DNA of 42,473 nt from Clostridia bacterium (GTDB lineage Bacteria; Bacillota; Clostridia; Oscillospirales; Acutalibacteraceae): assembly GCA_017436915.1 (NCBI GenBank), contig JAFSCE010000024.1, positions 1-42,473 on the forward strand, in the 5' to 3' direction. Below the pieces are notes generated by a model, which saw only the letters and a list, made by a program, of their open reading frames with translations, ran no database searches and had not been told where the DNA came from. Position numbers and translations under genes: made by a program. Positions 24,667 to 34,030 of this stretch are shown piece by piece; within the stretch, counting starts at the first letter, position 1; each line of letters begins with the position of its first letter.

Positions 24667-25521
24667 TTATTTTTCGTTTTTTGCGCGCCGTTTCGCGGCC
24701 GTTACCGTGTTTTTGAGGAGCATCGTAATCGTCATGGGACCGACTCCGCCGGGCACGGGAGTAAGATAACCCGCAACCTCGTCAACCGCAGGATCCACGT
24801 CACCGCACAGCTTTCCTTCGGCGTTGCGATTCATGCCGACGTCGATGACAGTCGCTCCCGGTTTCACCATATCGGGAGTTACAAATCCGGCCTTTCCAAC
24901 CGCCGCGACCAACACGTCAGCGCGACGGCAAACCTCTTTAAGATCACGGGTGCGGGAATGGCAGATCGTCACGGTCGCATTTTCGTGCAACAAGAGCATC
25001 GCCATCGGCTTGCCGACAATGTTGCTGCGACCGATTACGACGCACTCTTTGCCCTCAACCGAGATACCGCTGCGGTGCAACAGCTCCATCACACCGGCAG
25101 GGGTACACGGTAAGAACGAATAATCACCGATCATAATGTGACCAACGTTTGCCGCGTGGAAAGCGTCCACGTCTTTATGCGGCGCGATGGTGGCGATCAC
25201 CGCCTTGTCATCCAGATGAGAAGGCAACGGCAACTGACACAAGATACCGTCGATATCGTCTCGCGCGTTGAGCGCCTCAACGTGTCGAAGCAGCTCCTCT
25301 TGCGTAGTGGTGGCAGGCAGAGCAATCTCTTCGGAATACACACCAATTTCAGCGCAGCCCTTCTTTTTGTTGTTCACGTAGACGCGGGAAGCCGGATCAT
25401 CACCCACGATGATGACCGCCAACCCCGGAATCGTGCCCGCCGCTTTTAACGCTTCAACCTCTTTTGCTAAATCCTGCCGCACTGCAGCAGAAATTGCTTT
25501 TCCGTCAATTTTGTTCGCCAT
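24667..25521 (-). CDS. folD: Methylenetetrahydrofolate dehydrogenase / methenyl-THF cyclohydrolase FolD
   Basis: FolD interconverts 5,10-methylene-, methenyl- and 10-formyl-tetrahydrofolate with NADP, feeding purine and formyl-Met synthesis. The 284-residue protein has the catalytic YxxxK (Tyr48, Lys52 in [11 protein letters not shown]), the [13 protein letters not shown] and [11 protein letters not shown] motifs, the Rossmann segment [16 protein letters not shown] and the C-terminal [13 protein letters not shown]. The ATG at 25521 has GAGGAGG 7 nt upstream and overlaps the end of lgt by 17 nt, so translation is probably coupled. Confidence 0.96.
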   Translation of the reverse strand: MANKIDGKAISAAVRQDLAKEVEALKAAGTIPGLAVIIVGDDPASRVYVNNKKKGCAEIGVYSEEIALPATTTQEELLRHVEALNARDDIDGILCQLPLPSHLDDKAVIATIAPHKDVDAFHAANVGHIMIGDYSFLPCTPAGVMELLHRSGISVEGKECVVIGRSNIVGKPMAMLLLHENATVTICHSRTRDLKEVCRRADVLVAAVGKAGFVTPDMVKPGATVIDVGMNRNAEGKLCGDVDPAVDEVAGYLTPVPGGVGPMTITMLLKNTVTAAKRRAKNEK

Positions 25522-26470
25522 GGGTATCCTCCTCAACAACTTCTTTTTCTTCCGACTCCGCCGCGCGCACCACTAACTGCGGGTCAGCAAGAGGAATCGT
25601 CACCTCATCGTCTGTCGCTTCGGCACGGTGGCTCTCCAGGTTTTTAAAAACGAAAAACAAAATCGCACCACCAAGCACCGACAACAACGCAACCAAGCAT
25701 GATACTTTCATGGTAAACAAATACAAACTGTCGGTGCGCAACAATTCAATGAAGAACCGACCGGTACCGTACCACATAATATACATGGCAAACAGCTGCC
25801 CTCTGAACTGATAGGCCTTGCGAGACACAATATGTAACAGCACAAAGCCGAGAATACACCAGAGTGATTCATATAAGAAGGTAGGATGTACCGGAACAGC
25901 GGGATCGTACCCGACACCCGCCAGCGGGTTGGCGCTGCTGGAAATCCAGCTGCCCGACATACCCCACGGCAACTCCGTGTTGCCGCCGAACGCTTCTTGG
26001 TTAAAGAAATTGCCCCATCTGCCAATGGCTTGTCCAATCAAAAACCCAATGGAGGCAATGTCAAACATCCGCAATGTGTCCACCTTGCGCAGCGGGCACA
26101 TCCAAAGCCCCGTCACAAACGCGCCGATCACACCGCCGTAGATAGCAAGGCCACCTTGCCAGACGTATAAAATCGTGATTGGGTTTGCCAAATACTGCGC
26201 ACGATCGTCCGAGAAAAAGACGTAGTACAACCGCGCACCGATAAATGCCATCACCACACACGTCAGCACAACGTCCAACATGGGGTCTTTTTCAATGCCA
26301 AAGCGCTTAGCGTTGCGAAACCCATACACAGTCGCAAGCAAAAACCCAACAGCAATCAGCAAGCCGTACCAACGCACGCTGATCTCGGTGTTAAAAAACG
26401 GAATAGAGAAGATTTCCTCCTCCAGCGGGATGGTCCATCCCAACTTCGGAAAGGAAACGTACGAATCCAT
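25505..26470 (-). CDS. lgt: Prolipoprotein diacylglyceryl transferase Lgt
   Basis: Lgt transfers a diacylglyceryl group from phosphatidylglycerol to the lipobox cysteine of prolipoproteins, in the membrane. The protein has about seven hydrophobic segments, an N-terminal [14 protein letters not shown] block and the Lgt signature as [15 protein letters not shown] Glu/Asp-rich cytoplasmic tail of about 40 residues extends beyond the core. The frame opens with ATGATGAAAATG at 26479; the third ATG (26470) is preferred because AAAGGA is then 8 nt away. If translation starts at 26479 it overlaps the preceding stop as ATGA. It is the third gene of a tightly packed operon. Confidence 0.94.
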   Translation of the reverse strand: MDSYVSFPKLGWTIPLEEEIFSIPFFNTEISVRWYGLLIAVGFLLATVYGFRNAKRFGIEKDPMLDVVLTCVVMAFIGARLYYVFFSDDRAQYLANPITILYVWQGGLAIYGGVIGAFVTGLWMCPLRKVDTLRMFDIASIGFLIGQAIGRWGNFFNQEAFGGNTELPWGMSGSWISSSANPLAGVGYDPAVPVHPTFLYESLWCILGFVLLHIVSRKAYQFRGQLFAMYIMWYGTGRFFIELLRTDSLYLFTMKVSCLVALLSVLGGAILFFVFKNLESHRAEATDDEVTIPLADPQLVVRAAESEEKEVVEEDTHGEQN

Positions 26471-26475
26471 TTTCA

Positions 26476-27768
26476 TCATCCTTTCTGTTCCAACGGCAAC
26501 ACGAGTGAAAGTGCCGCCGCTTCTTCCGAAAAATCGCGTTCCATGCGGTCCTGCACCGCTTTCACGTCCAATGCTGCCACAGCATCCAACGCCGCAAAGG
26601 GAGAACGCTCGGCGAAGTGCGCTTCCAGCACCAGATCACCGCACGACTCCACGTTATCAAACTGTGACACCAAACGGCCGTACACCGCGTTGCGCGCCGC
26701 CTCGAACTCCTCGCTCGTGACGCCCTCTCGCTTTAAGCGAACAATCTCAGCGCGGAACGCTTCGCACACCGCTTCGGGATCTTTTGACTCACCGCCCAAA
26801 ATCCAGACACCATAACCGGGCCCATCAAAATATTCCAAACCGAACGACGCGTTGATAAGTCCGCGCCGCATCAGGTCGGCATATAAGGGGTTCGCGCGAC
26901 TGCCGAGTATCTCCTGCAGCACTTCTGCCGCCGCCAACGCTTGCGGCGATTCACTTTTCATACCGTCAAGCGGTACTTTATATCCCAAATAGAACAACGG
27001 CTCAGCTACCGGCATACGCACTTCAATGCGCGCCTGCGCCGCCGTGTGCGGCTCAGCCACCGGTGCACGCGGCGGTACGTTGCCCCGCGATGGTTTGAGC
27101 AGACGATCAGCGACCTCCTCCACCTGCTCGCAGGTGACGTTGCCGGAAACCGACAACACCATGTTTTGCAGGTCGTAAAAACTCTCGTAACACCCGTATA
27201 ACAGCTCGGGCGTGATCTCGGCAATGGAGTCTACTGTTCCCGCAATATCGATTCTTACCGGGTGGCGATAATACAGCGCCGTCAGCAAGTTACAAAACAC
27301 CGTGCGCGACGGCGAATCCTCACACATGCGGATCTCCTGGCCGATGATGCCGCGTTCTTTTTCCACCGTTTGCTCGGTAAAATACGGATCCTGCACGAAA
27401 TCCAACAAGATCTCCAGCGACTCCGTCAGGTTCTGCGTACAAGAAAACAGATAAGCGGTATGGTCAAAAGACGTATACGCGTTCGCGTTGGCGCCTGTTT
27501 TCGCGTACCGTTCAAACGCATCGCACTCCTCGTTTTCAAACAGCTTGTGCTCTAAATAATGTGCAATACCCGCCGGCAATTCAACCGTTTTTCCGGTTTC
27601 GGGATCGATATAAGCCGTATCGATCGCGCCGTAATCGGTAGCAAACACCGCATACGAGGAGGCATACCCCTCTTTCGGCCACACGTAGATCGGCAGACCC
27701 GAAGCGTGTCGCATATAATAGCATCGCTCGCCTGTGTGCGAGCAGGTATACTCCGTCCACTTACTCAT
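26476..27768 (-). CDS. M16-family zinc peptidase (YmfH-like, catalytic motif intact)
   Basis: A 430-residue pitrilysin-type (M16) protein with an intact zinc site: the inverted motif HYLEH at residues 70-74 and a downstream Glu in the GQEIRMCEDSP segment, about 76 residues later. The second half (from about 200) is the M16 C-terminal fold. It overlaps the preceding, motif-less M16 gene by 8 nt; this matches the YmfF/YmfH arrangement of Bacillus, where two proteins likely form one enzyme. No signal peptide is visible, so it should be cytosolic. The substrate is unknown. The ATG at 27768 is supported by GGGGGAAA. Confidence 0.88.
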   Translation of the reverse strand: MSKWTEYTCSHTGERCYYMRHASGLPIYVWPKEGYASSYAVFATDYGAIDTAYIDPETGKTVELPAGIAHYLEHKLFENEECDAFERYAKTGANANAYTSFDHTAYLFSCTQNLTESLEILLDFVQDPYFTEQTVEKERGIIGQEIRMCEDSPSRTVFCNLLTALYYRHPVRIDIAGTVDSIAEITPELLYGCYESFYDLQNMVLSVSGNVTCEQVEEVADRLLKPSRGNVPPRAPVAEPHTAAQARIEVRMPVAEPLFYLGYKVPLDGMKSESPQALAAAEVLQEILGSRANPLYADLMRRGLINASFGLEYFDGPGYGVWILGGESKDPEAVCEAFRAEIVRLKREGVTSEEFEAARNAVYGRLVSQFDNVESCGDLVLEAHFAERSPFAALDAVAALDVKAVQDRMERDFSEEAAALSLVLPLEQKG

Positions 27769-29044
27769 CTGCCGTTTCCCCCTTTTGCGCCAACAAATAG
27801 GCACACTCGTACCGCACCCGCTTGGCAGCGGCAATCACTTCTGCACGCGTGACCGCTTCAATCGCCTCTCTTGTTTTTTCAGGCGTGGTGGGCTGCTCAA
27901 GAGCCGCCTGGGATACGTACCAAGCCGTTCTGGCACTTTGGGAATCGTTTACTGCCTCAAAGCTCTGTACAATGCTGCGGCGAGCCGCTTCCAGTTCTTC
28001 ATCGGTGAACTCACCGCGCCGAATCGCCTCCAGCTGCGCCAAAATTTCGGTTTCGGCACGCTCGGCATTCGCCTCGTCCACACCGCTTTGCACAAATAAA
28101 GCGCCCTTGATACGGTCGTACACCGACGAGCAATAATAACAAAGACTCAATTTTTCGCGAACGTTTTTAAACAAAAGTGATGTCGCCGTACCGCCAAGCA
28201 ATGCGTTCATCAGCCGCGTGGCATCGACACCTGTCTCCGGCTCGGCACACCCTGCGCGAAATCCGAGCACAAGCTTGGATTGCCCAACTTCCATGCGCTC
28301 CACCTGCCGGCGGAATTCCGGCAAGCGGGTAACAGTATCGGTATGGCAAGCGCTCGGCTCTCTGCCGCTGACCGCGGCAAACTCGCGGCACAAGGTCTCC
28401 TCAACCTCGGGCAAGGCGCGGTCACTCTGTAAAATCAGTTGCACCGATGCCTCCCGTAACACTCTCTTCCACGCAGCGGTCACCGCGCCGGGCGTCAGCG
28501 ATTCAATCACTGCGGCATCGCCATAGCGGCCGATTCCGTACGCCTCATCAGGACACAGTAACCGCTCGGCTTGGCGGCGCGCATACCACCGCTTTTCATT
28601 AATTTCGGCGCGCACCTCTTCCGCTAAACACCGGCGTTCCGTTTCCACGTCCTCGATGCGAAACTCACCGTTTTCAAGCGCCGGACGAAACAGCATTTCC
28701 GAAAGAAGCTCGGCACAGGCGGCGGTGAGTTGCTCTCCACCCATCGCAAAACGGTCACTCGTACACTCGGCGGTAAGAATTAAGGCCTGCGTTTCTCCAA
28801 CACGAGCGACGTCGCCCGTCACCGCTGCACCATACAATTGATTTAAGCGTTGATGCAATGCCGTAAAATCAGGATATGCCGCACAGCCGCGGATCAAAAG
28901 CCGCGGCAAAAGAGCATACTCCTCCACCGTTTCCTTGTTAAGCGGCATCAGCAACGCTACCGTCAATTGTGAAGTTTTGAATCGTTCATCGGGAATCAGC
29001 AAGCTGTGAACGCCCGCCCCGACTAAGCGGTTATCGGTTTTCAT
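27761..29044 (-). CDS. M16-family protein lacking the zinc motif (YmfF-like)
   Basis: A 427-residue M16-fold protein. At the place of HxxEH the sequence reads YALLPRLLIRGCAAYPDFTA, so the zinc ligands are missing and it should be catalytically inactive, acting as the non-catalytic half of the enzyme with the next gene. The C-terminal half retains the typical GFRAGCAEP...LLGGTATSLLFKNVREK segment of the fold. The ATG at 29044 has GGAGGT 6-8 nt upstream. It is the first gene of the operon, behind the promoter at 29079. Confidence 0.86.
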   Translation of the reverse strand: MKTDNRLVGAGVHSLLIPDERFKTSQLTVALLMPLNKETVEEYALLPRLLIRGCAAYPDFTALHQRLNQLYGAAVTGDVARVGETQALILTAECTSDRFAMGGEQLTAACAELLSEMLFRPALENGEFRIEDVETERRCLAEEVRAEINEKRWYARRQAERLLCPDEAYGIGRYGDAAVIESLTPGAVTAAWKRVLREASVQLILQSDRALPEVEETLCREFAAVSGREPSACHTDTVTRLPEFRRQVERMEVGQSKLVLGFRAGCAEPETGVDATRLMNALLGGTATSLLFKNVREKLSLCYYCSSVYDRIKGALFVQSGVDEANAERAETEILAQLEAIRRGEFTDEELEAARRSIVQSFEAVNDSQSARTAWYVSQAALEQPTTPEKTREAIEAVTRAEVIAAAKRVRYECAYLLAQKGETADE

Positions 29045-29078
29045 GCGCAGACCTCCGTCTGTTTTTGTTATAGGAATT

Positions 29079-29107
29079 AGTATATCATAACTTTTCCGCC
29101 GTGAAAA
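29079..29107 (-). promoter_or_regulatory. Sigma-A-type promoter of the M16-M16-lgt-folD operon
   Basis: TTTTCA (29102-29107), a 17-bp spacer and TATACT (29079-29084) preceded by TG (extended -10). It lies in the 74-nt gap downstream of the permease gene. No terminator separates the permease from it. Confidence 0.68.
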
Positions 29108-29118
29108 GTCTTTATTTG

Positions 29119-30276
29119 TCATTCGCTGCGCAATGCTTCTACAGGCGGCAGTTTGGAGGCCTTATACGCCGGATAGACACCGAAAACCACACCCACGAAC
29201 ACCGAAAAGGCCGCCAGCGACAAAAACACCGACAGCGGCACTGTCGTTTTCAAGATCAACAACAACACCCCTGCCGGCAACATCCCGATAAGCGCGCCGG
29301 CACAAGAAAGCAACACCGCTTCTGCCAAAAACTCTGCCAAAATGCGATTTTGCGTGGCACCAATGGCTTTTTTGATGCCGATTTCCCGCGTACGTTCACT
29401 CACCGAAGAAAGCATCACCGTCATGATGCCGAAACCCGACACTACCAGCGAAACCCCACTGAGCACCGTCAACACACCCGCGACAATATCCACCAGACGA
29501 CTGAGTCGATCCTTTTGTGCGGCAAGATTATCGGTGCGAAACGGCGCATCACCGTCGTACAAGCGATCCAGCAAGCGCTCGATCCGCACCCCTGTTTGTT
29601 CGGTAACGTCGCCGTTGACTGTGCGCACGGCGATCTGGTCAAAGCTCTGCCGTCCTGTGAGTTGTTGGAGTGTGGTATACGGTAAATATACCATGCCGGG
29701 GATCATGGAGGTGACACTCTGTAACAAGCTGCTGCCGGTTTGCGTGACACCGATCACGGTCAGTTCTTGGGTCAGTTCTCCAACAGTGACCGTAACGAGT
29801 TTTCCAACCACGGCCTCTCGGCCGTATGTGGCCTTTGCCGCCGCTTCGTCCAAGACGCAAACGGGAGCTGCCGCCGCCACGTCACCGGCAGCAATCATAC
29901 GACCGTAACGCAGAGCCAGAGAAATCACCTGGCTGGCGCCCGCATCAATACCGCACAATACCGAATCGCTGTTGCCGCGCGGGGTAGCTATACTGGTGAT
30001 TTGTAACATTAACGGCATCGCAGAGGACACCTGTGATAAATCCCGTATTTCCTGCAAGGCCTCTTCACTTAACATCGTATCTGCTGTCAGCGCCATGACC
30101 GATAACCCGCTGACGCCCATGTTGTCCAGTTCCTCATCCACGAACGCGCGCCCAACGTTACCAACTACCGTCACGATAGACACCATCATCACGCCGACTG
30201 CGATACCGCCAACCGTCAGCAGCGTTCGTCCACGTTTGCGCAACAACTGGCGCAAGGCGTTTTTTATCAGTTCCAT
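29119..30276 (-). CDS. FtsX/MacB-type ABC transporter permease
   Basis: A 385-residue MacB-like permease: one N-terminal membrane segment (about 20-42), a large extracytoplasmic domain (about 45-260), then three C-terminal segments (around 265-290, 310-340 and 345-370). The end KLPPVEALRSE is typical of the family. Such proteins act as mechanotransmitters that couple a cytosolic ATPase to extracellular export or lipoprotein handling. It starts 3 nt after the adaptor gene's stop, with GGGCGGGA as ribosome site. The ATPase gene expected beside it (YknY/MacB) is absent. Confidence 0.9.
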   Translation of the reverse strand: MELIKNALRQLLRKRGRTLLTVGGIAVGVMMVSIVTVVGNVGRAFVDEELDNMGVSGLSVMALTADTMLSEEALQEIRDLSQVSSAMPLMLQITSIATPRGNSDSVLCGIDAGASQVISLALRYGRMIAAGDVAAAAPVCVLDEAAAKATYGREAVVGKLVTVTVGELTQELTVIGVTQTGSSLLQSVTSMIPGMVYLPYTTLQQLTGRQSFDQIAVRTVNGDVTEQTGVRIERLLDRLYDGDAPFRTDNLAAQKDRLSRLVDIVAGVLTVLSGVSLVVSGFGIMTVMLSSVSERTREIGIKKAIGATQNRILAEFLAEAVLLSCAGALIGMLPAGVLLLILKTTVPLSVFLSLAAFSVFVGVVFGVYPAYKASKLPPVEALRSE

Positions 30277-30279
30277 TGC

Positions 30280-31212
30280 TTATCCCGCCCGCACACGGAC
30301 CCGCGCTCCGGATAGGGCTTCCGGAGTTTGTACCACCCGTTCGCCCGCCGATATGCCGGACACCACCAAAACTCCGTCGGCATATTCGTCTGCCACCTCG
30401 ATCGTTTGCTGCTCGGCAAACCCGTTTTCCCGATACACATACACACATTCCTCTCCTCGTTCGTTTTGCGTAAGACACTCGTATGGGACGAGCAACACGT
30501 CCTCGGCGGTCTGTGTCACGATTGCTGCTTTCGCATTGAGTCCCGTTCGCAACGAATTGTCTGTCACTCCCTCATCCAATGAAACGACCGCATCCACCAC
30601 CGTTTCCGAAACCGTACCGATATATTCCTGGTGCGCCGAGGTGGCGAGAGAAGTCAGCGTGCCGAGGTACTGCTCTTTAGAAAAGGCCACACCTGTGACA
30701 ATCACCTTTTGTCCGATCTGCACCTGCGGCAAAAAGCGTTCGCGAATGGACACCGCAATCTGCATCCCCTCACCGGACGCAATCGTTGCACATGGCTGCG
30801 TATGATCCGCAATCTCTCCCGCACGCACACTAAGGGAGGTGACGACACCGGATACCGGAGCGGTCACCTGCGTGTCGGTGATGTCCGTTACGCCGTTCGG
30901 CAAAGACCCTGCCAGTTGCGACAACGCCTCACGCGTCGCCTCCGCATCGACCGAAAACAGCGCCTCGCCTTGTTTGACCGTTTGTCCTTCTTTGACGTAA
31001 ATCTCTTTTGCAACGCACGGAATCTCAACGTAGACCGCCTGACTTTCGCTCGCCTCCACTTTGCCGGTGCAATTCACCGTTTGTTGTACGGTTTGCGGTT
31101 CAATCGTAGTTAAAGTGACCGGTATTTCCTCTGTTGCTGTCCATGCTTTTATGCCGAAAATAGCGGCAACGGCAAGGCCGGTGCCGAGCACCAACCACAG
31201 GTATTTTTTCAT
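30280..31212 (-). CDS. HlyD/MacA-type efflux adaptor
   Basis: A 310-residue membrane-fusion-type protein: a short N-terminal membrane anchor (about 4-24), a split lipoyl/barrel-sandwich domain (VYVEIPCVAKEIYVKEGQTVKQGEALF, then TAPVSGVVTSLSVRAGE), a beta-barrel and a membrane-proximal domain. The hairpin between the lipoyl halves is very short (about 30 residues), so there is no long coiled coil, as expected in a Gram-positive adaptor such as YknX. The ATG at 31212 has GGGAGG upstream. Cotranscribed with the permease. Confidence 0.87.
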   Translation of the reverse strand: MKKYLWLVLGTGLAVAAIFGIKAWTATEEIPVTLTTIEPQTVQQTVNCTGKVEASESQAVYVEIPCVAKEIYVKEGQTVKQGEALFSVDAEATREALSQLAGSLPNGVTDITDTQVTAPVSGVVTSLSVRAGEIADHTQPCATIASGEGMQIAVSIRERFLPQVQIGQKVIVTGVAFSKEQYLGTLTSLATSAHQEYIGTVSETVVDAVVSLDEGVTDNSLRTGLNAKAAIVTQTAEDVLLVPYECLTQNERGEECVYVYRENGFAEQQTIEVADEYADGVLVVSGISAGERVVQTPEALSGARVRVRAG

Positions 31213-31258
31213 GCTGCTTCCTCCCTTTTCACTTGCTAGTCTTTGAAAGAAACCGCAA

Positions 31259-31289
31259 ATTATAACAAACAAAAAAGCGAAAGCGTTAA
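31259..31289 (-). promoter_or_regulatory. Candidate promoter of the adaptor-permease pair
   Basis: A perfect TATAAT (31259-31264) stands about 47 bp upstream of the adaptor ATG. The best -35, TTAACG (31284-31289), needs a 19-bp spacer and lies in the radA terminator loop and stem. The -10 is strong and the -35 doubtful. Confidence 0.4.
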
Positions 31290-31302
31290 CCGCTTTCGCT
31301 TT
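31274..31302 (-). terminator. Terminator of the cwlD-radA operon
   Basis: A 12-bp stem (31274-31285 with 31291-31302, 5-nt loop) is followed on minus by a run of T (TTTTTTG). It lies 11 nt downstream of the radA stop. Confidence 0.9.
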
Positions 31303-31313
31303 AAATTTTTTAA

Positions 31314-32663
31314 TTATAATTTTTCGTATGCTTCGCGCACCGTGGCAGCACCGATCACCTCGATCGGGTAACTGCCGTGCAGCGTTTTCAGGGTGTGTGC
31401 CGGCACGATGATCCGTGTAAATCCAAGACGCGCCGCCTCCGCAATGCGCTGTTCAGCGCCGGATACCGCCCGCAACTCACCTGCCAGGCCGACCTCACCG
31501 AACGCGACGACGCCCTCATCCATCGGTTTATCCTTGAGACCGGAAATCAGCGCCAATGCTACCGGTAGATCCGCTGCCGGCTCATCTAACCGCAGGCCGC
31601 CGATTACGTTGAGATAGGTATCCAAATTCGAGAAAAAATATCCCGCCCGTTTTTCCAACACCGCAAGCAGTAAGGCCAAGCGATTGCCGTCAAAGCCGGT
31701 GGACATGCGGCGCGGATTGCCGAAACCGGTGGGTGACACCAGCCCTTGCACCTCTGCAAGCAATGGTCGTGTTCCTTCCATCACGCAGGCAACACACGTG
31801 CCGCTGACGTTTTTAGGACGACCCGACAACAGCATCATAGAAGGATTTTCCACCTCGCACAAGCCGATGTCCTGCATTTCGAACACACCGATCTCGTTTG
31901 TGGAGCCGTATCGGTTTTTCGCGCAGCGGAGCATGCGATAGTTGCTGTGCGGATCTCCTTCAAAATATAATACGCAGTCCACGATGTGTTCCATCACCTT
32001 TGGACCGGCGATAGCACCGTCCTTGTTGACGTGACCGACAATGAAGATCGGAATATCGTTTTGTTTCGCTTCACGCATCAGCGCAGACGCACATTCACGC
32101 ACCTGCGTGACGCTGCCGGGCGAAGATGCCACCTCCGACAAGCTGACCGTTTGGATCGAGTCCACGATAACGACATCCGGCTTTTCGGTGCGAATTGCCT
32201 CCAAAATAGCATCCATATCGGTCTCACAAAGCAACAGTAAATTCTCTCCGCCGACCGAGAGGCGTTCAGCACGCAGTTTGATCTGCCGTGCCGATTCCTC
32301 ACCGGATACGTACAGAATACGAAACTTCTCGCTCAAATGACCACAGATCTGTAACAAAAGCGTCGATTTGCCGATCCCGGGATCGCCGCCGATCAGCATT
32401 AATCCACCCGGTACGATGCCGCCGCCCAGTACGCGGTCAAGCTCCCCGATACCGGTAAGATAACGCGTTTCCGCCCCAGTATCAATGCCGTCCATGGTGG
32501 TAATCTCGGCGCGTCGAACAACTGATGAGCCCGCACGCTGCACCGTTACGATCTCCTCCGCAATGGTGTTCCACTCACCGCACAATGGACATTTGCCCGA
32601 CCATTTCGGGAATTGTCCCCCACACTCTGAGCAAACGTATACGCTTTTTTGCTTTCCTGCCAT
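31314..32663 (-). CDS. radA: DNA repair protein RadA (Sms)
   Basis: RadA is a RecA-related, DnaB-like branch-migration helicase in recombinational repair and natural transformation. The 449-residue protein has an N-terminal C4 zinc finger (Cys11, 14, 25, 28, with PKWSGKCPLC), Walker A GGDPGIGKST with Lys99, the RadA-specific KNRFG motif here as KNRYG (AKNRYGSTNEIG), and the Lon-like C-terminal domain. The ATG at 32663 is 4 nt after the cwlD stop, and its GGAGGA ribosome site overlaps the last cwlD codons. An upstream open extension lies inside cwlD and is not used. Confidence 0.96.
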   Translation of the reverse strand: MAGKQKSVYVCSECGGQFPKWSGKCPLCGEWNTIAEEIVTVQRAGSSVVRRAEITTMDGIDTGAETRYLTGIGELDRVLGGGIVPGGLMLIGGDPGIGKSTLLLQICGHLSEKFRILYVSGEESARQIKLRAERLSVGGENLLLLCETDMDAILEAIRTEKPDVVIVDSIQTVSLSEVASSPGSVTQVRECASALMREAKQNDIPIFIVGHVNKDGAIAGPKVMEHIVDCVLYFEGDPHSNYRMLRCAKNRYGSTNEIGVFEMQDIGLCEVENPSMMLLSGRPKNVSGTCVACVMEGTRPLLAEVQGLVSPTGFGNPRRMSTGFDGNRLALLLAVLEKRAGYFFSNLDTYLNVIGGLRLDEPAADLPVALALISGLKDKPMDEGVVAFGEVGLAGELRAVSGAEQRIAEAARLGFTRIIVPAHTLKTLHGSYPIEVIGAATVREAYEKL

Positions 32664-32667
32664 GTTA

Positions 32668-33348
32668 CTATCCTCCCAAGACGCCCGCCGCGATCGCGAA
32701 CGCCATTTGAAGCTGATATTCACGAGTTTTGAGTTTTTCGCGTTCCGATTCGTTTGATAAAAAACCACATTCCACAAGCACAAGCGGCCGTGTGGCATGC
32801 TTTAACAAATACACACTACCGTCACCCTTTTTCAGTTCGCGGGTGTTGGTTGGCTGCAGTAGGGCAATTACCGATTCTCGAATCGCCGCCGCTAACACGG
32901 GGCTGTCCTCGGAGCCGGTGCCGTAAAAGACCTGCGTGCCGCTATATTGCGTTTGCGGGAATTTGTTTTGATGAACGCTGATCGTCATATCCGCCCGTTC
33001 GATCATCGCTAAGCGGTTTTTAATATCGCTGACTTTACGTTCACGCAACGTACTCCCCACCGCATCCACCATCGTATCTTCGGTACGGGTATACGAAACG
33101 GCAAACCCCATCACCTGCAACAGATCACCAAGAGGGCGCGCAATCGCTAAATTGATATCCTTTTCCAGCGTTCCGTCGGCGCCTTCTGCACCGCCGTCTG
33201 CGCCGCCGTGACCGGCATCGATCAGAATCTGCGGCGAGGTACTCACACAAGTTAAAACACCTCGCCGTTCGGTTACGCCCAACGCCACCGTAACCATTAA
33301 CGCCGCACTTACAAGGACGATTGCTATATCCGTAGCCGTTGATTTCAC
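32668..33348 (-). CDS. cwlD: N-acetylmuramoyl-L-alanine amidase, CwlD-like
   Basis: An amidase_3 zinc enzyme. CwlD removes stem peptides so that muramic-delta-lactam can form in spore cortex, needed for germination. After a single N-terminal membrane/signal segment (about 7-24) come the zinc-site motifs IDAGHGGADGG, Glu in TLEKDINL and His in SVHQNKFPQ, and the catalytic Glu in LVECGFLSN. VHQN...YSGTQVFYG is characteristic of CwlD. The GTG at 33348 is chosen because AGGGGGG lies 6 nt upstream; an earlier GTG (33369) has none. The product is 226 residues. Cotranscribed with radA. Confidence 0.9.
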   Translation of the reverse strand: MKSTATDIAIVLVSAALMVTVALGVTERRGVLTCVSTSPQILIDAGHGGADGGAEGADGTLEKDINLAIARPLGDLLQVMGFAVSYTRTEDTMVDAVGSTLRERKVSDIKNRLAMIERADMTISVHQNKFPQTQYSGTQVFYGTGSEDSPVLAAAIRESVIALLQPTNTRELKKGDGSVYLLKHATRPLVLVECGFLSNESEREKLKTREYQLQMAFAIAAGVLGG

Positions 33349-33390
33349 GGTGATCCCCCCTCTTGCCACTGTATGCGGCAGGAGGAACGC

Positions 33391-33963
33391 TTATTTCTGT
33401 TTGTTGACAAAAACGATCTTCTCACGCAAGGAAATATGACGATATCCCAAGAAATAGGCAACCGTCGCCACCACAGGCATAAACAACAGCGGCAAGCCCG
33501 CACAAAGGATACCACCCCACGAAATATCCGCGGTGGTAAGGGAAACCGCCGATCCCATTGACCACACGATCACGGGATACAACGCCGTGTGACAAAGGCG
33601 ATACGCCGTCGCCATACCGCCCCAAAAACCGAACAGCTTATCCCCGATCAACGCCAAAAAGCTGATAATCGACGGAATCGCCGCCAACAGACCGAGCTTT
33701 AACCCGCGCAACGGATCCCCCTTCATATGGCCAAAGTTCGCTGAATTAGCGTTTTTATCGCCCATATCCCACATTTTGGTATAGATAATCAAGGCAAACA
33801 ACACGATCTGTAACACCAACGCCACCAAATTCATAACCAACCCGGTGGTTTTGAGTGCCGCGAAAATGGCACCCACCGACAAATATAAAAACACACCCAT
33901 AATGCCGGCAAGCCACGTGTTTACGTATAACTTTAGTGCCTGGCGAATGGTATCTTTCGACAT
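33391..33963 (-). CDS. Multi-pass membrane protein, function unknown
   Basis: A 190-residue protein with four or five hydrophobic segments (about 15-40, 44-68, 90-112, 125-145 and 150-172) and a basic end (REKIVFVNKQK). Between the second and third segments lies a polar loop (WDMGDKNANSANFGHMKGD). I do not recognise the family. The ATG at 33963 has a GAGGTG site. It is the first gene of the unit that continues with cwlD 42 nt downstream and radA, so it may be expressed with them. Confidence 0.75.
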   Translation of the reverse strand: MSKDTIRQALKLYVNTWLAGIMGVFLYLSVGAIFAALKTTGLVMNLVALVLQIVLFALIIYTKMWDMGDKNANSANFGHMKGDPLRGLKLGLLAAIPSIISFLALIGDKLFGFWGGMATAYRLCHTALYPVIVWSMGSAVSLTTADISWGGILCAGLPLLFMPVVATVAYFLGYRHISLREKIVFVNKQK

Positions 33964-33995
33964 GATCAACACCTCACATATAAACTCACAATGGC

Positions 33996-34024
33996 ATTGT
34001 AACATAGTTTCGCGTACCACGCAA
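33996..34024 (-). promoter_or_regulatory. Candidate promoter of the membrane protein-cwlD-radA unit
   Basis: TTGCGT (34019-34024), a 17-bp spacer and TACAAT (33996-34001) on minus, just after the GAPDH terminator and about 33 bp upstream of the start at 33963. Confidence 0.55.
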
Positions 34025-34030
34025 GATAAA

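Noticed and set aside
29972..30805. A 277-codon plus-strand open frame across the permease-adaptor junction
   Set aside because: Low-complexity Thr/Ser/Pro-rich translation with no ribosome site, antisense to two well-supported genes.
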